Below, in pieces: positions 14,844 to 23,626 of a stretch of DNA of 64,000 nucleotides. The notes beneath the pieces are model-generated. The model saw nothing but the letters and a program-made list of their open reading frames with translations. It was not told the DNA's origin and searched no databases. Both the position numbers and the translations under genes were made by a program. Every line of letters starts with the position of its first letter. The stretch's first letter is position 1. Source of the stretch: Pelolinea sp. (GTDB taxonomy: Bacteria; Chloroflexota; Anaerolineae; Anaerolineales; Anaerolineaceae); NCBI GenBank assembly GCA_012797975.1, contig JAAZOD010000004.1, positions 1 to 64,000 of the forward strand, in the 5' to 3' direction.

Positions 14844-16625
14844 ATGGCTTATTTTCGTTCGCATGTTCTTGTCAGCAATGACCCGGCCATCCTGAAAGAG
14901 GGTGGAGCAGAAGTAAAAGACGCATTGTTGAATGAGATCAGAAAAAACAAATTGTCGGGTGAAGTCGAAATCATTGACACTCCCCGGATCAGCGATGGCA
15001 AGCAGGGTCCAGAGATCATGGTCTACCCCGAAGGGTATCATTACATCGGTTTAAGCGCAGCAGATATTCCATTTCTGGTCGAAGAACAGTTCTTAAAAGG
15101 CAGAGCAGTTGAAAAATTCCTGGCACCCACACCCAGAGAAAAGGCGCAGGAACTTCGTGCACCCACTCCCAAGGAAGTACGTGTGGTATTGCGCAACTGC
15201 GGCAAGATCAACCCGGAAAACATCGAAGAATACATTGCAGAAAACGGGTATGTAGCCCTTGCGAAAGTACTTACGGAGTGTACACCGGATGATGTACTTG
15301 CAATCATTAAAGCATCCGGATTGCGCGGTCGTGGCGGTGCAGGGTTCCCAACCTGGTTGAAATGGGACCTTACCAAAAAAGCCACCGGTTCACCCAAATA
15401 CCTGATATGCAATGCCGATGAAGGTGATCCTGGCGCGTTCATGAACCGTTCAGTGCTTGAAAGTGATCCGCACTCGGTCATCGAAGGAATGATCATCGCT
15501 GCCTATACCATTGGAGCCAGTCAGGGGTTCGTGTACTGTCGTGCAGAATACCCGATTGCAGTGAAAACGTTGAACATCGCCATTGAACAAGCCCGCAATT
15601 ACGGTCTACTGGGAAAGAATATTTTTGGCACCGATTTTTCCTTTGATATGGAAGTGCGAAAAGGTGCAGGTGCCTTTGTATGTGGTGAAGAAACCGCACT
15701 CATCAGCTCCATTGAAGGAAAACGCGGAGAACCATATCCCAAACCACCCTTCCCTGCAACCCAGGGTGTCTTTGGCAAACCAACCAACATTAATAACGTA
15801 GAGACTTATGCCAATATCCCCCAGATCATCTTCCGCGGTCCTGAGTGGTTCGCGTCCATGGGCACTGAAAAAAGCAAAGGTACCAAGACCTTTGCCATGG
15901 CTGGTGATGTGAAACAAACCGGCCTGATCGAGGTGCCCTTTGGCATCACGCTGCGCGAGATCGTCTATGATGTCGGCGGTGGTATCAAGGATGATAAGGG
16001 ATTCAAGGCCATCCAGACCGGTGGCCCCATGGGTGGTTGTCTTCCATCCATGTACCTGGACCTGCCGGTTGATTATGAATCCCTGACCTCTGCCGGTTCC
16101 ATGATGGGTTCCGGTGGTATGGTGGTCATGGATGAAGACACCTGCATGGTAGATATTGCCCGTTTCTTCATGGAATTCACTCAGGCAGAAAGCTGCGGTA
16201 AATGTGTGCCGTGCCGTGTTGGCACCAAACGTATTCTCGAGATCCTCACCCGCATCTGCGATGGAAAAGGGAAAGATGGCGATATCGAAACTCTGGAAAT
16301 GTTATGCAGCCAGACCATCGAGAACAGTTTGTGTGGCTTGGGCAAAGGCGCAGCCAATCCGGTGATCAGCACGCTGAAACATTTCCGCAGTGAATATGAA
16401 GCCCATATCTATGATAAGAAGTGCCCGGCAAAAACCTGCAAGGCGCTCATCCATTATGAAATCAATCCCGAAAAATGCGTGGGCTGCACCATGTGCGCCA
16501 GGAACTGCCCAGTAAATGCCATTACTGGTTCACCCAAGCAAACGCATGTCATCAATCCAGATATTTGTATCCGTTGCGGTATTTGTAAACAGGTCTGCAA
16601 CTACGAGGCGGTCGTAGTGACATAA
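14844..16625 (+). CDS. NuoF-like NAD(P)H/FMN hydrogenase subunit with C-terminal 2[4Fe-4S] domain (HydB/HndC type)
   Basis: A 593-residue flavoprotein that exchanges electrons with NAD(P)H. Residues 1-95 form a thioredoxin-like domain with no cysteine, so its usual [2Fe-2S] cluster is lost. The FMN/NAD core follows, with GRGGAGF (162-168) and NADEGDPGAF (190-199), the bifurcating-type version of this loop. A [4Fe-4S] site ESCGKCVPCRVG with a distal Cys comes next. At the end are two 4Fe-4S motifs (Cys545, 548, 551, 555 and 575, 578, 581, 585), the extra domain found in HydB/HndC. GGAGGA lies 13 bases before the ATG; a TTG at 14823 would be an alternative start. It is the best candidate for the flavin bifurcation centre of this complex. 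Confidence 0.94.
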   Translation: MAYFRSHVLVSNDPAILKEGGAEVKDALLNEIRKNKLSGEVEIIDTPRISDGKQGPEIMVYPEGYHYIGLSAADIPFLVEEQFLKGRAVEKFLAPTPREKAQELRAPTPKEVRVVLRNCGKINPENIEEYIAENGYVALAKVLTECTPDDVLAIIKASGLRGRGGAGFPTWLKWDLTKKATGSPKYLICNADEGDPGAFMNRSVLESDPHSVIEGMIIAAYTIGASQGFVYCRAEYPIAVKTLNIAIEQARNYGLLGKNIFGTDFSFDMEVRKGAGAFVCGEETALISSIEGKRGEPYPKPPFPATQGVFGKPTNINNVETYANIPQIIFRGPEWFASMGTEKSKGTKTFAMAGDVKQTGLIEVPFGITLREIVYDVGGGIKDDKGFKAIQTGGPMGGCLPSMYLDLPVDYESLTSAGSMMGSGGMVVMDEDTCMVDIARFFMEFTQAESCGKCVPCRVGTKRILEILTRICDGKGKDGDIETLEMLCSQTIENSLCGLGKGAANPVISTLKHFRSEYEAHIYDKKCPAKTCKALIHYEINPEKCVGCTMCARNCPVNAITGSPKQTHVINPDICIRCGICKQVCNYEAVVVT

Positions 16626-16648
16626 TACTGAACTACAGGAGGTTCTTT

Positions 16649-17128
16649 ATGACAAGTCAGACAGAGATTGCCGTTAGTGTGACCGAAGCAGTCCAGAACG
16701 CCCTGGATTATTACGAAAAAAAAGAAGAGGAACTCATCCCGATCCTTTCCAAAGTAAACCGGGAACTGGGTTTCCTCCCCCAGGAAGCGCTGGAACAGAT
16801 CAGTGAGAAGCTGAAAGTACCAAAAAGCAAAGTGAAATCTGTCGCGAGTTTTTATCACATGCTCTCGACCAAACCACTTGGCCGGCACGTAATCAAATTC
16901 TGTGAAAATGCTCCCTGTCATGTGGCGGGGGGCGGTGAAATCTGGTCTGCGCTCAAAGACGCCACCCATTTGCAAGCAGGCGAAACAAGCCCCGATGGGA
17001 AATGGTCGCTGGTTACAACCAGCTGTCTCGGCCTCTGTGCCGTAGGTCCGGTAATGGTGATCGACGGGGATGTTTATGGAAACTTGACTGTCGATAAAGT
17101 ACCTGAAATTTTGGGACGTTACGAATAG
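16649..17128 (+). CDS. NuoE-like [2Fe-2S] subunit, copy 2 (HoxE-like)
   Basis: A second NuoE-type subunit, 159 residues. The N-terminal helical part (KVNRELGFLPQEALEQISE) is followed by the [2Fe-2S] motif: C-x4-C in KFCENAPCHVAGG and C-x3-C in TTSCLGLCAVGP. AGGAGG lies 9 bases before the ATG. It is only loosely similar to the first NuoE copy of this operon, so it is not a recent duplicate. It is followed 11 bases later by the second NuoF gene, so the pair forms its own diaphorase module (HoxE-HoxF style) inside the hydrogenase operon. Confidence 0.93.
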   Translation: MTSQTEIAVSVTEAVQNALDYYEKKEEELIPILSKVNRELGFLPQEALEQISEKLKVPKSKVKSVASFYHMLSTKPLGRHVIKFCENAPCHVAGGGEIWSALKDATHLQAGETSPDGKWSLVTTSCLGLCAVGPVMVIDGDVYGNLTVDKVPEILGRYE

Positions 17129-17139
17129 GAGATGAGATC

Positions 17140-18783
17140 ATGAAAAACTATCGATCGATGGTACTGATTTCTAACGACCCACACAGCATGGTTCAGGGTG
17201 CGCAAGAAATTTTTGATTGTATAAAAACGGAAGTGAAGAAGTATCAATTGGAAGATGAAGTTTCGATCGCAATGGCATCCGATATCAGTCGGATGGATAT
17301 CGCACCCGTTGTGGTCGTTTATCCCGAAGCAGTGGTATATGGACCGATGAAGATTGAGGATGTTCCCTTCCTGGTGGAAGAACATCTTTACAAAGGTCGC
17401 GTTGCGAACCGATTACAGGCGCCCAAGAAAGCATTGTCCGGTCCGATTGCCTGGCTTTCAGCGCGTGAAGGTTCCTTACCTGCTGAACAACGCATCGTTC
17501 TGGAACGCGCCGGGGTCATCGATCCCGAATCGATCGATGACTATATCATTCATGATGGTTATCAAGCACTGGGAAAAGCGCTTGGCGAGATGAAGCCCGA
17601 GGACGTGATCGCCACCCTCAAGAATTCTGGATTGCGCGGTCGCGGTGGTGCCGGATTCCCCACCGGGTTGAAATGGAGTTTTGTAGCCGGCGTCAAGAGC
17701 GATAAAAAGTATGTGGTCTGCAACGCAGACGAAAGCGAACCGGGTACCTTCAAAGACCGCCTGATCCTCGAAGGAGATCCTCACTCCATCATCGAAGCCA
17801 TGATCATTGCCGGCTATGCCATCGGCGCGGATGAAGGTTACATCTACGTGCGCGGCGAATATGAACTGGCACAATCCCGATTAAAGACAGCCATTCAGCA
17901 AGCCAAAGAATATGGCATGCTGGGAAAAAACATCTTCGGTTCCGCTCATTCCTTTGAACTGCATGTGCATGCCGGAGCCGGAGCGTACGTCTGCGGTGAG
18001 GAGACTGCTTTGCTGGAATCTATCGAAGGCAAACGCGGAGAACCGCGCCCGCGCCCACCCTATCCGACCACGGATGGGCTGTGGGGCAAGCCAACCCTCA
18101 TCAACAATGTAGAGACATTGGCGAATGTCCCTGCCATCCTGCGGCATGGCGCCGATTGGTTCAAGACCTTTGGAACACCTTCCAGTCCCGGCACCAAGGT
18201 CTATACCATTCTGGGCAATGTCAACAAAACCGGATTGGTGGAAGTCTCTATGGGAATCACCTTGCGCGAGGTCATTTCGATCTATGCCAAGGGTATGAAA
18301 AGTGGAGCGACCTTTAAATTGGCACAGACCGGCGGATCCAGTGGGTCCATCATCCCGGCCAGCCTGCAAGATACCCCCATGGATTATGATTCCTATGCCA
18401 AAGCAGGGGTATCCCTTGGTTCGGGAGCTTTGCTGATCTGCAGTGAAGAAACCTGTGTGATTGACCTGGCAAAAGTCTTATTGCAATTCTTTAAATTTGA
18501 GAGCTGCGGCAAATGCAACCCCTGCCGCATCGGAAATATCCGCGCCCTGCAAACCTTGGACCGCATTTCCGAAGGACTGGGAACGGCACAGGATATTGAA
18601 ACCCTGCAGTCGATCAGCAAGAATCTGTATGAAATGTCGAACTGTGGTCTTGGGCAAACCGCCGGCGCACCGCTGAAAGATATCATCAATCATTTCCGCG
18701 CTGAAGTTGATGCCCACATTAAATTGAAAGTTTGCCCCGCCGGTGTTTGCGCAATGAGCGGGCAATCCAATCTCTACAAATAA
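17140..18783 (+). CDS. NuoF-like NAD(H)/FMN subunit, copy 2 (HoxF/NuoF type)
   Basis: A second FMN/NAD-binding subunit, 547 residues. It differs from the first in having the ordinary NuoF loop NADESEPGTF (195-204) after GRGGAGF (167-173) and in ending shortly after the [4Fe-4S] region (ESCGKCNPCRIG and a distal Cys), without the 2[4Fe-4S] tail. Its N-terminal thioredoxin-like domain (1-95) holds a single Cys, so it cannot bind a [2Fe-2S] cluster in the normal way. It probably reacts with NAD(H). With the preceding NuoE-like subunit it could be a second entry point in the same complex or serve another partner. Confidence 0.93.
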   Translation: MKNYRSMVLISNDPHSMVQGAQEIFDCIKTEVKKYQLEDEVSIAMASDISRMDIAPVVVVYPEAVVYGPMKIEDVPFLVEEHLYKGRVANRLQAPKKALSGPIAWLSAREGSLPAEQRIVLERAGVIDPESIDDYIIHDGYQALGKALGEMKPEDVIATLKNSGLRGRGGAGFPTGLKWSFVAGVKSDKKYVVCNADESEPGTFKDRLILEGDPHSIIEAMIIAGYAIGADEGYIYVRGEYELAQSRLKTAIQQAKEYGMLGKNIFGSAHSFELHVHAGAGAYVCGEETALLESIEGKRGEPRPRPPYPTTDGLWGKPTLINNVETLANVPAILRHGADWFKTFGTPSSPGTKVYTILGNVNKTGLVEVSMGITLREVISIYAKGMKSGATFKLAQTGGSSGSIIPASLQDTPMDYDSYAKAGVSLGSGALLICSEETCVIDLAKVLLQFFKFESCGKCNPCRIGNIRALQTLDRISEGLGTAQDIETLQSISKNLYEMSNCGLGQTAGAPLKDIINHFRAEVDAHIKLKVCPAGVCAMSGQSNLYK

Positions 18784-18801
18784 TTTATGGAAAGGTTCAA
18801 T

Positions 18802-20610
18802 ATGGTTACAGTAACAATTGATGACAAGAAAGTAGAAGTCCCAGCGGGGACGACTGTATTGAATGCAGCGCGCAAGGCGGGTGTTGAAATTCCAACGTTA
18901 TGCGACCATCCCCAACTGACGCCTTACGGTGGATGCCGCTTATGTTTGGTTGAAGTGGAAGGAGCTCGCACTTTGCAGCCATCCTGCACCATGCCCGTAG
19001 CTGACAATATGGTAGTACACACCGATTCTGCAAAGATCCGTGAAGCACGCAAGTTCGTACTTTCCATGATCTTCAGTGAACGCAATCATTTTTGCCCTTA
19101 CTGTCAGGTAAGCGGTGGGGATTGCGAGCTGCAGAACGCAGCTTATGCAGAGGGGATGACTCACTGGCCATTGCAGCCCAACTGGCAACCCTACCCTGTG
19201 GATGCATCCCACCCCTTTATCATCATTGAACATAACCGTTGCATTCTCTGCCGGCGCTGTGTGCGTGCGTGCGGTGAGTTGGTCGGTAACTTCACCTTGG
19301 GTATTGAAGAACGCGGAGCAAACAGCAAACTGATCGCCGATCTTGGCACGCCGCTGGGCGAGAGCACCTGCATTGGCTGCGGCACCTGCGTTCAGGTTTG
19401 TCCCACCGGTGCCATGATCGACCGCTGGAGCGCCTACCAGGGCAAGGAAACTGAAGTGGATACCATCAAAACCACCTGTGCCGGATGCAGCGTTGGATGT
19501 GGATTGGATGTATTGACCCGTGATAACCGCCTGGTGCGTATCGAAGGCGATTGGGAAGCGGAAGCCAATCATGGTCTGCTGTGTGAGGTTGGCCGATTCC
19601 TTCCCATGGAGGAGAATCGCGAGCGCGTTTTGACACCCATGGTGCGCAAGGACGGAAACTTGAAAGCAGCCACCTGGGATGAAGCCTACCAAGCTATCGC
19701 TGCAAAGCTGGGAGACAAGAAAGCCATCGCCGCTTTCATCTCCACCCGCCTGCCCATCGAGTCCATGTACCTCTTCAAGCAGATATTCACAGACGGATTG
19801 AACGCAAAAACCACCACAATTGTGAATGGCAACAGCAAACAATCCGCGAATTTGGCAGCAGAGGCATCCGTGGCAGCCAGTTACGAGGATGTCAAGAATG
19901 CTCATTGCGTGGTCGTCATTGGCGAAGATATCACCAAGGATCACCAAGTTGTCAGCTTCCTTGTCAAACGCAATCTGCCCACCGGTAGCAAGCTCATCAC
20001 GGTGAGCAAAGGTGAAGATGGACTGGACCATTTTGCGAATGTTGTCATCAAGAGTGACAAATTATGCGAAGGGATCCAGAATATCGAAAAACAACCTAAA
20101 GCGGCTGAGATCCTCAAAGCATCGGAAGCAACCGTGATCATCTTCGGCGGTCATGCAGCCGAATGCAGTGAATGCAGCAAGGTGCTGATCGAATTGGCCA
20201 AGAAATACAATGCCAAGCTGTTGAACACCTATGATGGTGCAAATGGAAAAGCTGCTTCCAAACTGGGACTGGTTGGAACGGTCGATGGAAACGGCGTGGA
20301 TGCTGCCTATGTGGCATTGGGCGATGAGGAAGCGAGCCAAACCTTCATCAAGAGCATTGAAAAAGTGCCTTTCGTGGTGGTGCAGAGCAGCTATGCTTCT
20401 TCGCTGACATCCAAAGCGGATGTGGTCCTGCCTTCCTTCACCTGGTTGGAACAGGAAGGACACTACATGAACATGGATGGCAAACTTTCTTCCGCCAAAG
20501 CGGCTTTAAAAGCCCCCGAAGGGGCGGCATGCAACGCAGGCATTTTGAAAAATGTCGCTGGCAAGCTTGGGCTGAAGGTCTCGGAAGACTGGCAAGCGGT
20601 TATTCATTAA
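18802..20610 (+). CDS. NuoG-like iron-sulfur hub subunit of the hydrogenase
   Basis: A 602-residue electron-transfer subunit joining the flavin subunits to the [NiFe] module. Cofactor motifs in order are: plant-type [2Fe-2S] (Cys34, 45, 48, 62); His-Cys3 [4Fe-4S] in NHFCPYCQVSGGDCELQ; two [4Fe-4S] motifs (CILCRRCVRAC and CIGCGTCVQVC); and a further CAGCSVGCG...LLC site as at the start of molybdopterin oxidoreductases. The rest (about 260-602) resembles a NuoG-type degenerate molybdopterin domain. It is much shorter than a formate dehydrogenase and shows no molybdenum site. It has no H-cluster motif, so it is not an [FeFe] hydrogenase. The ATG at 18802 has GGAAAGG at the right distance; an upstream ATG at 18787 lacks one. 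Confidence 0.92.
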   Translation: MVTVTIDDKKVEVPAGTTVLNAARKAGVEIPTLCDHPQLTPYGGCRLCLVEVEGARTLQPSCTMPVADNMVVHTDSAKIREARKFVLSMIFSERNHFCPYCQVSGGDCELQNAAYAEGMTHWPLQPNWQPYPVDASHPFIIIEHNRCILCRRCVRACGELVGNFTLGIEERGANSKLIADLGTPLGESTCIGCGTCVQVCPTGAMIDRWSAYQGKETEVDTIKTTCAGCSVGCGLDVLTRDNRLVRIEGDWEAEANHGLLCEVGRFLPMEENRERVLTPMVRKDGNLKAATWDEAYQAIAAKLGDKKAIAAFISTRLPIESMYLFKQIFTDGLNAKTTTIVNGNSKQSANLAAEASVAASYEDVKNAHCVVVIGEDITKDHQVVSFLVKRNLPTGSKLITVSKGEDGLDHFANVVIKSDKLCEGIQNIEKQPKAAEILKASEATVIIFGGHAAECSECSKVLIELAKKYNAKLLNTYDGANGKAASKLGLVGTVDGNGVDAAYVALGDEEASQTFIKSIEKVPFVVVQSSYASSLTSKADVVLPSFTWLEQEGHYMNMDGKLSSAKAALKAPEGAACNAGILKNVAGKLGLKVSEDWQAVIH

Positions 20611-20641
20611 TTTAGAAATTGGTCTTTGAGGAGAAACAATT

Positions 20642-21184
20642 ATGGCAAAACCCAAAGTAGCAAGTGACTGGCTGTGCGGCTGCGCTGGCTGTCACATGTC
20701 CTTTTTGGATATTGATGAGAGGATCGTCAAACTGGTGGAGCTGGTTGACCTGCGTTCAACCCCCATTACCGATCTGAAACATCCTGATGCCGGTGGCGTG
20801 GACGTCGGCATTTTGGAAGGCGGAATCAACAATACATACAATGAAGAAGTTGCCAAGATGATGCGCAAACGCGCCAAGATCCTGGTCGCACTGGGTGACT
20901 GTGCCGTGTTCGGCGGTGTTCCAGCCATGCGTAACTTCTTCACCATTGAAGAATCGTTGAAACGCGCCTACGTCGAAACAGAAAGTACTGATTCCAACGG
21001 ACTGGTACCCAATAATCCGGAACTGGCAACCATGACTCGCGTACGCGCCATCCATGAAGTCGTGCCGGTGGATATTTACATTCCTGGTTGCCCACCTGAT
21101 GCAGATATCATTTTTTATGCATTAAGCGAACTGGCGCAGGGTCGCATGCCTGATCTGAAGAACGACAATCTGATGTGGAATTAG
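20642..21184 (+). CDS. [NiFe] hydrogenase small subunit (HoxY/HydS-like)
   Basis: A 180-residue small subunit that carries the proximal [4Fe-4S] cluster next to the [NiFe] site. The ligands are seen in CGCAGCHMSF (Cys12, 14, 17), ALGDCAVFGG and IPGCPPDAD, as in HoxY and the related NuoB family. It is short and has no twin-arginine signal or membrane anchor, so it is cytoplasmic, in line with group 3 hydrogenases. GAGGAG precedes the ATG. The large subunit gene follows after 19 bases. Confidence 0.93.
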   Translation: MAKPKVASDWLCGCAGCHMSFLDIDERIVKLVELVDLRSTPITDLKHPDAGGVDVGILEGGINNTYNEEVAKMMRKRAKILVALGDCAVFGGVPAMRNFFTIEESLKRAYVETESTDSNGLVPNNPELATMTRVRAIHEVVPVDIYIPGCPPDADIIFYALSELAQGRMPDLKNDNLMWN

Positions 21185-21203
21185 CATAGAGGCAGGTGAA
21201 AAA

Positions 21204-22628
21204 ATGACACAAAAAATTACTATTGAACCCGTCACCAGGATCGAAGGTCACGCCAAGATCACCATCAATGTCAAAGAAGATGGCAGTGTAGAACATGCCT
21301 ATTTGCATGTCAACGAGTTTCGTGGTTTTGAAAAATTCTGCGAAGGGCGCATGGTGTTTGAAATGCCCCTCATCACTCCCCGCATTTGCGGTATCTGCCC
21401 GGTAAGCCATCACCTGGCATCAGCCAAAGCGGCTGATGCTGCCCTGGGTGTTGAACCACCCCGCCCGGCATCGCTGTTGCGCGAATTGATGCACATGGGG
21501 CAGGTCATTCAAAGCCATGGTATGCACTTTTTCGAACTGGCAGGCCCTGATCTATTGCTGGGTTGGGATGCCGATCCGGCCGTGCGCAATGTGGTTGGGA
21601 TCATTCAAGCCAATCCATCCCTGGCTTTGCAGGCAGTGAATCTACGCAAATTCGGCCAGGAGATCATCAAGACCGTAGGCGGCCGCAAGATCCATCCCAA
21701 CTTTGCCGTACCCGGCGGTGTGAACAAGGCATTAACTGTGGAAGAACGTGATATGATCCTTTCCGGTTTGGATGCCAACATCGCCACCATCAAAGCTGGA
21801 TTGGAACTGTTCAAAGGTTGGGCAGCGCAACATACTGAGGAGATCGCGGAATTCGCCACCTTCTCCTCCGGCTACATGGGCTTGGTAACTCCCGCAAACG
21901 GTCTGGAATTGTATGATGGCAACATCCGCATGGTGGATAAAACCGGGAAACAACTGGAATTATTCCCCGCTTCCAATTATCTCGACAATATTGCCGAGCA
22001 TGTGGAAGATTGGTCTTATTTGAAATTCCCCTACTATCGCAAAATGGGCTGGCCGGCCGGAGTTTACCGCGTTGGACCCCTGGGTCGGTTGAATACCTGT
22101 GAAAAAATCGAAACACCTTTGGCACAGCAAGAATTCGTCGAATATCACAAGATCAACAATGGGAAACCGATCGAGAATACACTTTATTTCCATTATGCCC
22201 GCCTGATCGAAGCGCTCTTTGCAGCTGAAAAAGTGGGAATCCTGCTGAACGATCCCGACATCCTTTCCAAAGATATCCTCAACACGCATCACAACTATCA
22301 AGGTGAAGGCATTGGTGTGATCGAAGCGCCCCGTGGAACCCTCTTCCATCATTATTGGGTCGATAAGAACGGTCAAATCAAGAAAGTCAACTTGATCGTA
22401 GCCACCGGCAATAATAACTGGGCGATGTGTGAAGCAGTGGATAGCGTTGCGAAGCGGTACGTTAAAGGTCCTGACATCACGGAAGGTATGCTGAACCGTG
22501 TGGAAGCTGCCGTTCGTGCACACGATCCCTGTTTAAGCTGCTCCACTCATGCGGTGGGAGAAATGCCCATGATCGTGGAAGTTCGCGATCTGCAGGGTAA
22601 CCTGCTGAACGTGGTAAAACGCGGCTGA
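21204..22628 (+). CDS. [NiFe] hydrogenase large subunit (HoxH/HydL-like)
   Basis: A 474-residue catalytic subunit that binds the Ni-Fe(CN)2CO centre and splits or makes H2. Both cysteine motifs are intact: L1 [11 protein letters not shown] (Cys62, Cys65) and L2 DPCLSCSTH (Cys443, Cys446, His449). It ends with a 25-residue extension after His449, the part normally removed by a specific protease once nickel is in place; the protease gene follows directly. The lack of export signals and the soluble NAD-linked partner subunits argue for a group 3 (3d-like) enzyme or the HydABCSL bifurcating type. Phylogeny would be needed to decide between them. Confidence 0.95.
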   Translation: MTQKITIEPVTRIEGHAKITINVKEDGSVEHAYLHVNEFRGFEKFCEGRMVFEMPLITPRICGICPVSHHLASAKAADAALGVEPPRPASLLRELMHMGQVIQSHGMHFFELAGPDLLLGWDADPAVRNVVGIIQANPSLALQAVNLRKFGQEIIKTVGGRKIHPNFAVPGGVNKALTVEERDMILSGLDANIATIKAGLELFKGWAAQHTEEIAEFATFSSGYMGLVTPANGLELYDGNIRMVDKTGKQLELFPASNYLDNIAEHVEDWSYLKFPYYRKMGWPAGVYRVGPLGRLNTCEKIETPLAQQEFVEYHKINNGKPIENTLYFHYARLIEALFAAEKVGILLNDPDILSKDILNTHHNYQGEGIGVIEAPRGTLFHHYWVDKNGQIKKVNLIVATGNNNWAMCEAVDSVAKRYVKGPDITEGMLNRVEAAVRAHDPCLSCSTHAVGEMPMIVEVRDLQGNLLNVVKRG

Positions 22629-22656
22629 TCAGCAAAAAAATTGTCAGAAATTCCGG

Positions 22657-22687
22657 GACGGTGCCACAGGATCAGCTTGGCACCGTC
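22657..22687 (+). terminator. Hairpin after the large subunit gene
   Basis: A perfect 10-bp stem GACGGTGCCA/TGGCACCGTC with an 11-base loop lies 29 bases past the stop, followed by a weak T-rich tail (TCTTTGTG). It may attenuate transcription into the maturation genes or stabilise the hydrogenase mRNA. Confidence 0.55.
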
Positions 22688-22711
22688 TCTTTGTGTGAGC
22701 GGTACAATGAA

Positions 22712-23221
22712 ATGATGAGAAAGAGATTTATCATTGTAGGGTATGGGAATCCAGATCGCGGGGACGACGGGGCGGCCTGTCACCTGCTGGATCAACTTGT
22801 TCTGACGTTAAGCAAAAGAACGGAAGATCTAAATGAATTCCACGAATCCGGATTTTTGGAGTTGAATGCCGAGGTCGACTTGTGGTACAACCTGCAACTC
22901 ATTCCTGAAATTGCCCAGGACCTTGCCCGGTATGAGAACGCCATCTTCGTTGATGCACATACCGCCGAGATCCCCGAACCAATCCTGGTCAAAGAAATCA
23001 CCCCCGCCTACAAGAATTCTCCCTTCACCCATCATCTCACCCCTGCCAGTTGTCTGGAATTGGCTGAGAAACTTTATCAGCATGCACCGCATGCCATTTT
23101 GGTCACCGTGCGAGGTTATTCCTTTGATTTTTCGCGCGAACTTTCACCAGAAACAAAAGAGTTGACCGGGCAGGCTGTGCAGATGGTGATCGATAGACTT
23201 CACAAGAGTGAAAAGGCATAA
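22712..23221 (+). CDS. [NiFe] hydrogenase maturation protease
   Basis: Cytoplasmic endopeptidase of the HycI/HoxW family that trims the C-terminal extension of the large subunit. The 169-residue protein begins with the family signature GYGNPDRGDDG (about residues 9-19, the first Asp/Glu nickel-sensing site) and has VDAHT near residue 90 and the HHLTP His motif near 108. It lies directly after the large subunit gene, which carries the matching extension. Two adjacent ATGs (22712 and 22715) are possible starts; no strong ribosome site is seen. Confidence 0.9.
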   Translation: MMRKRFIIVGYGNPDRGDDGAACHLLDQLVLTLSKRTEDLNEFHESGFLELNAEVDLWYNLQLIPEIAQDLARYENAIFVDAHTAEIPEPILVKEITPAYKNSPFTHHLTPASCLELAEKLYQHAPHAILVTVRGYSFDFSRELSPETKELTGQAVQMVIDRLHKSEKA

Positions 23222-23233
23222 TTTTTATTATTT

Positions 23234-23263
23234 TTACCATAAATATCTAGTTTAGATTATAAT
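23234..23263 (+). promoter_or_regulatory. Promoter of the hyp operon, possibly leaderless
   Basis: A perfect -10 box TATAAT (23258-23263) is preceded by TTACCA (23234-23239) with an 18-base spacer. The hypA ATG lies only 6 bases past the -10, so transcription would begin at or next to the start codon. No Shine-Dalgarno sequence precedes hypA, in line with a leaderless mRNA. Confidence 0.6.
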
Positions 23264-23269
23264 GCGGAT

Positions 23270-23614
23270 ATGCACGAACTAGCAGTTACCGAAGAAATAT
23301 TGCACAAAGCAGAAGAGATCGCCCTACAAGAACATGCGCTCAGGGTGACGGATATCTATCTGCAGATCGGCAAATTATCAGGCATCATCGATGAATCAGT
23401 ACAGTTTTACTGGAATGCGCTCTGCGAAGACACCATTTGTGCACAAGCCAATCTGCATTTCGAGGCGGTCCCTGCATTGATCGACTGCAAGGATTGTGGG
23501 AACCAGTATGAACTTGACCATGATCTCATCCCCTGCCCCGCATGCAGCAGCATGAATCTGAAAATCGCGGGCGGAGAAGAGTTCATCTTGAAAAGCATTG
23601 AAGTTGAAAAATGA
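23270..23614 (+). CDS. hypA: Hydrogenase maturation nickel metallochaperone HypA
   Basis: HypA delivers nickel to the hydrogenase large subunit together with HypB. The 114-residue protein starts MHEL, with the N-terminal Met-His-Glu nickel site, and has the zinc finger pairs CKDC and CPAC in the C-terminal third. The length and order are normal for the family. It is the first gene of a complete maturation cluster (A, B, F, C, D, E). No Shine-Dalgarno site is visible and a -10 box lies directly upstream, so translation may be leaderless. Confidence 0.96.
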   Translation: MHELAVTEEILHKAEEIALQEHALRVTDIYLQIGKLSGIIDESVQFYWNALCEDTICAQANLHFEAVPALIDCKDCGNQYELDHDLIPCPACSSMNLKIAGGEEFILKSIEVEK

Positions 23615-23626
23615 AAGAAGGAATCT

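Noticed and set aside
18940-20031. Long open frame on the opposite strand of the NuoG-like gene
   Set aside because: It is a composition shadow of a well-conserved gene. Its translation is Gly/His-rich without any recognisable domain, and it has no ribosome site.
13349-20610. NuoE/F/G-like genes read as part of a respiratory complex I
   Set aside because: No NuoA-D or membrane NuoH-N genes are present. The chain ends in [NiFe] subunits with intact L1 and L2 cysteine motifs, a protease gene and hyp genes, so this is a soluble hydrogenase.
18802-20610. NuoG-like subunit as a formate dehydrogenase or an [FeFe] hydrogenase
   Set aside because: It is far shorter than a formate dehydrogenase and shows no molybdenum or selenocysteine site. 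No H-cluster cysteine motifs were found.
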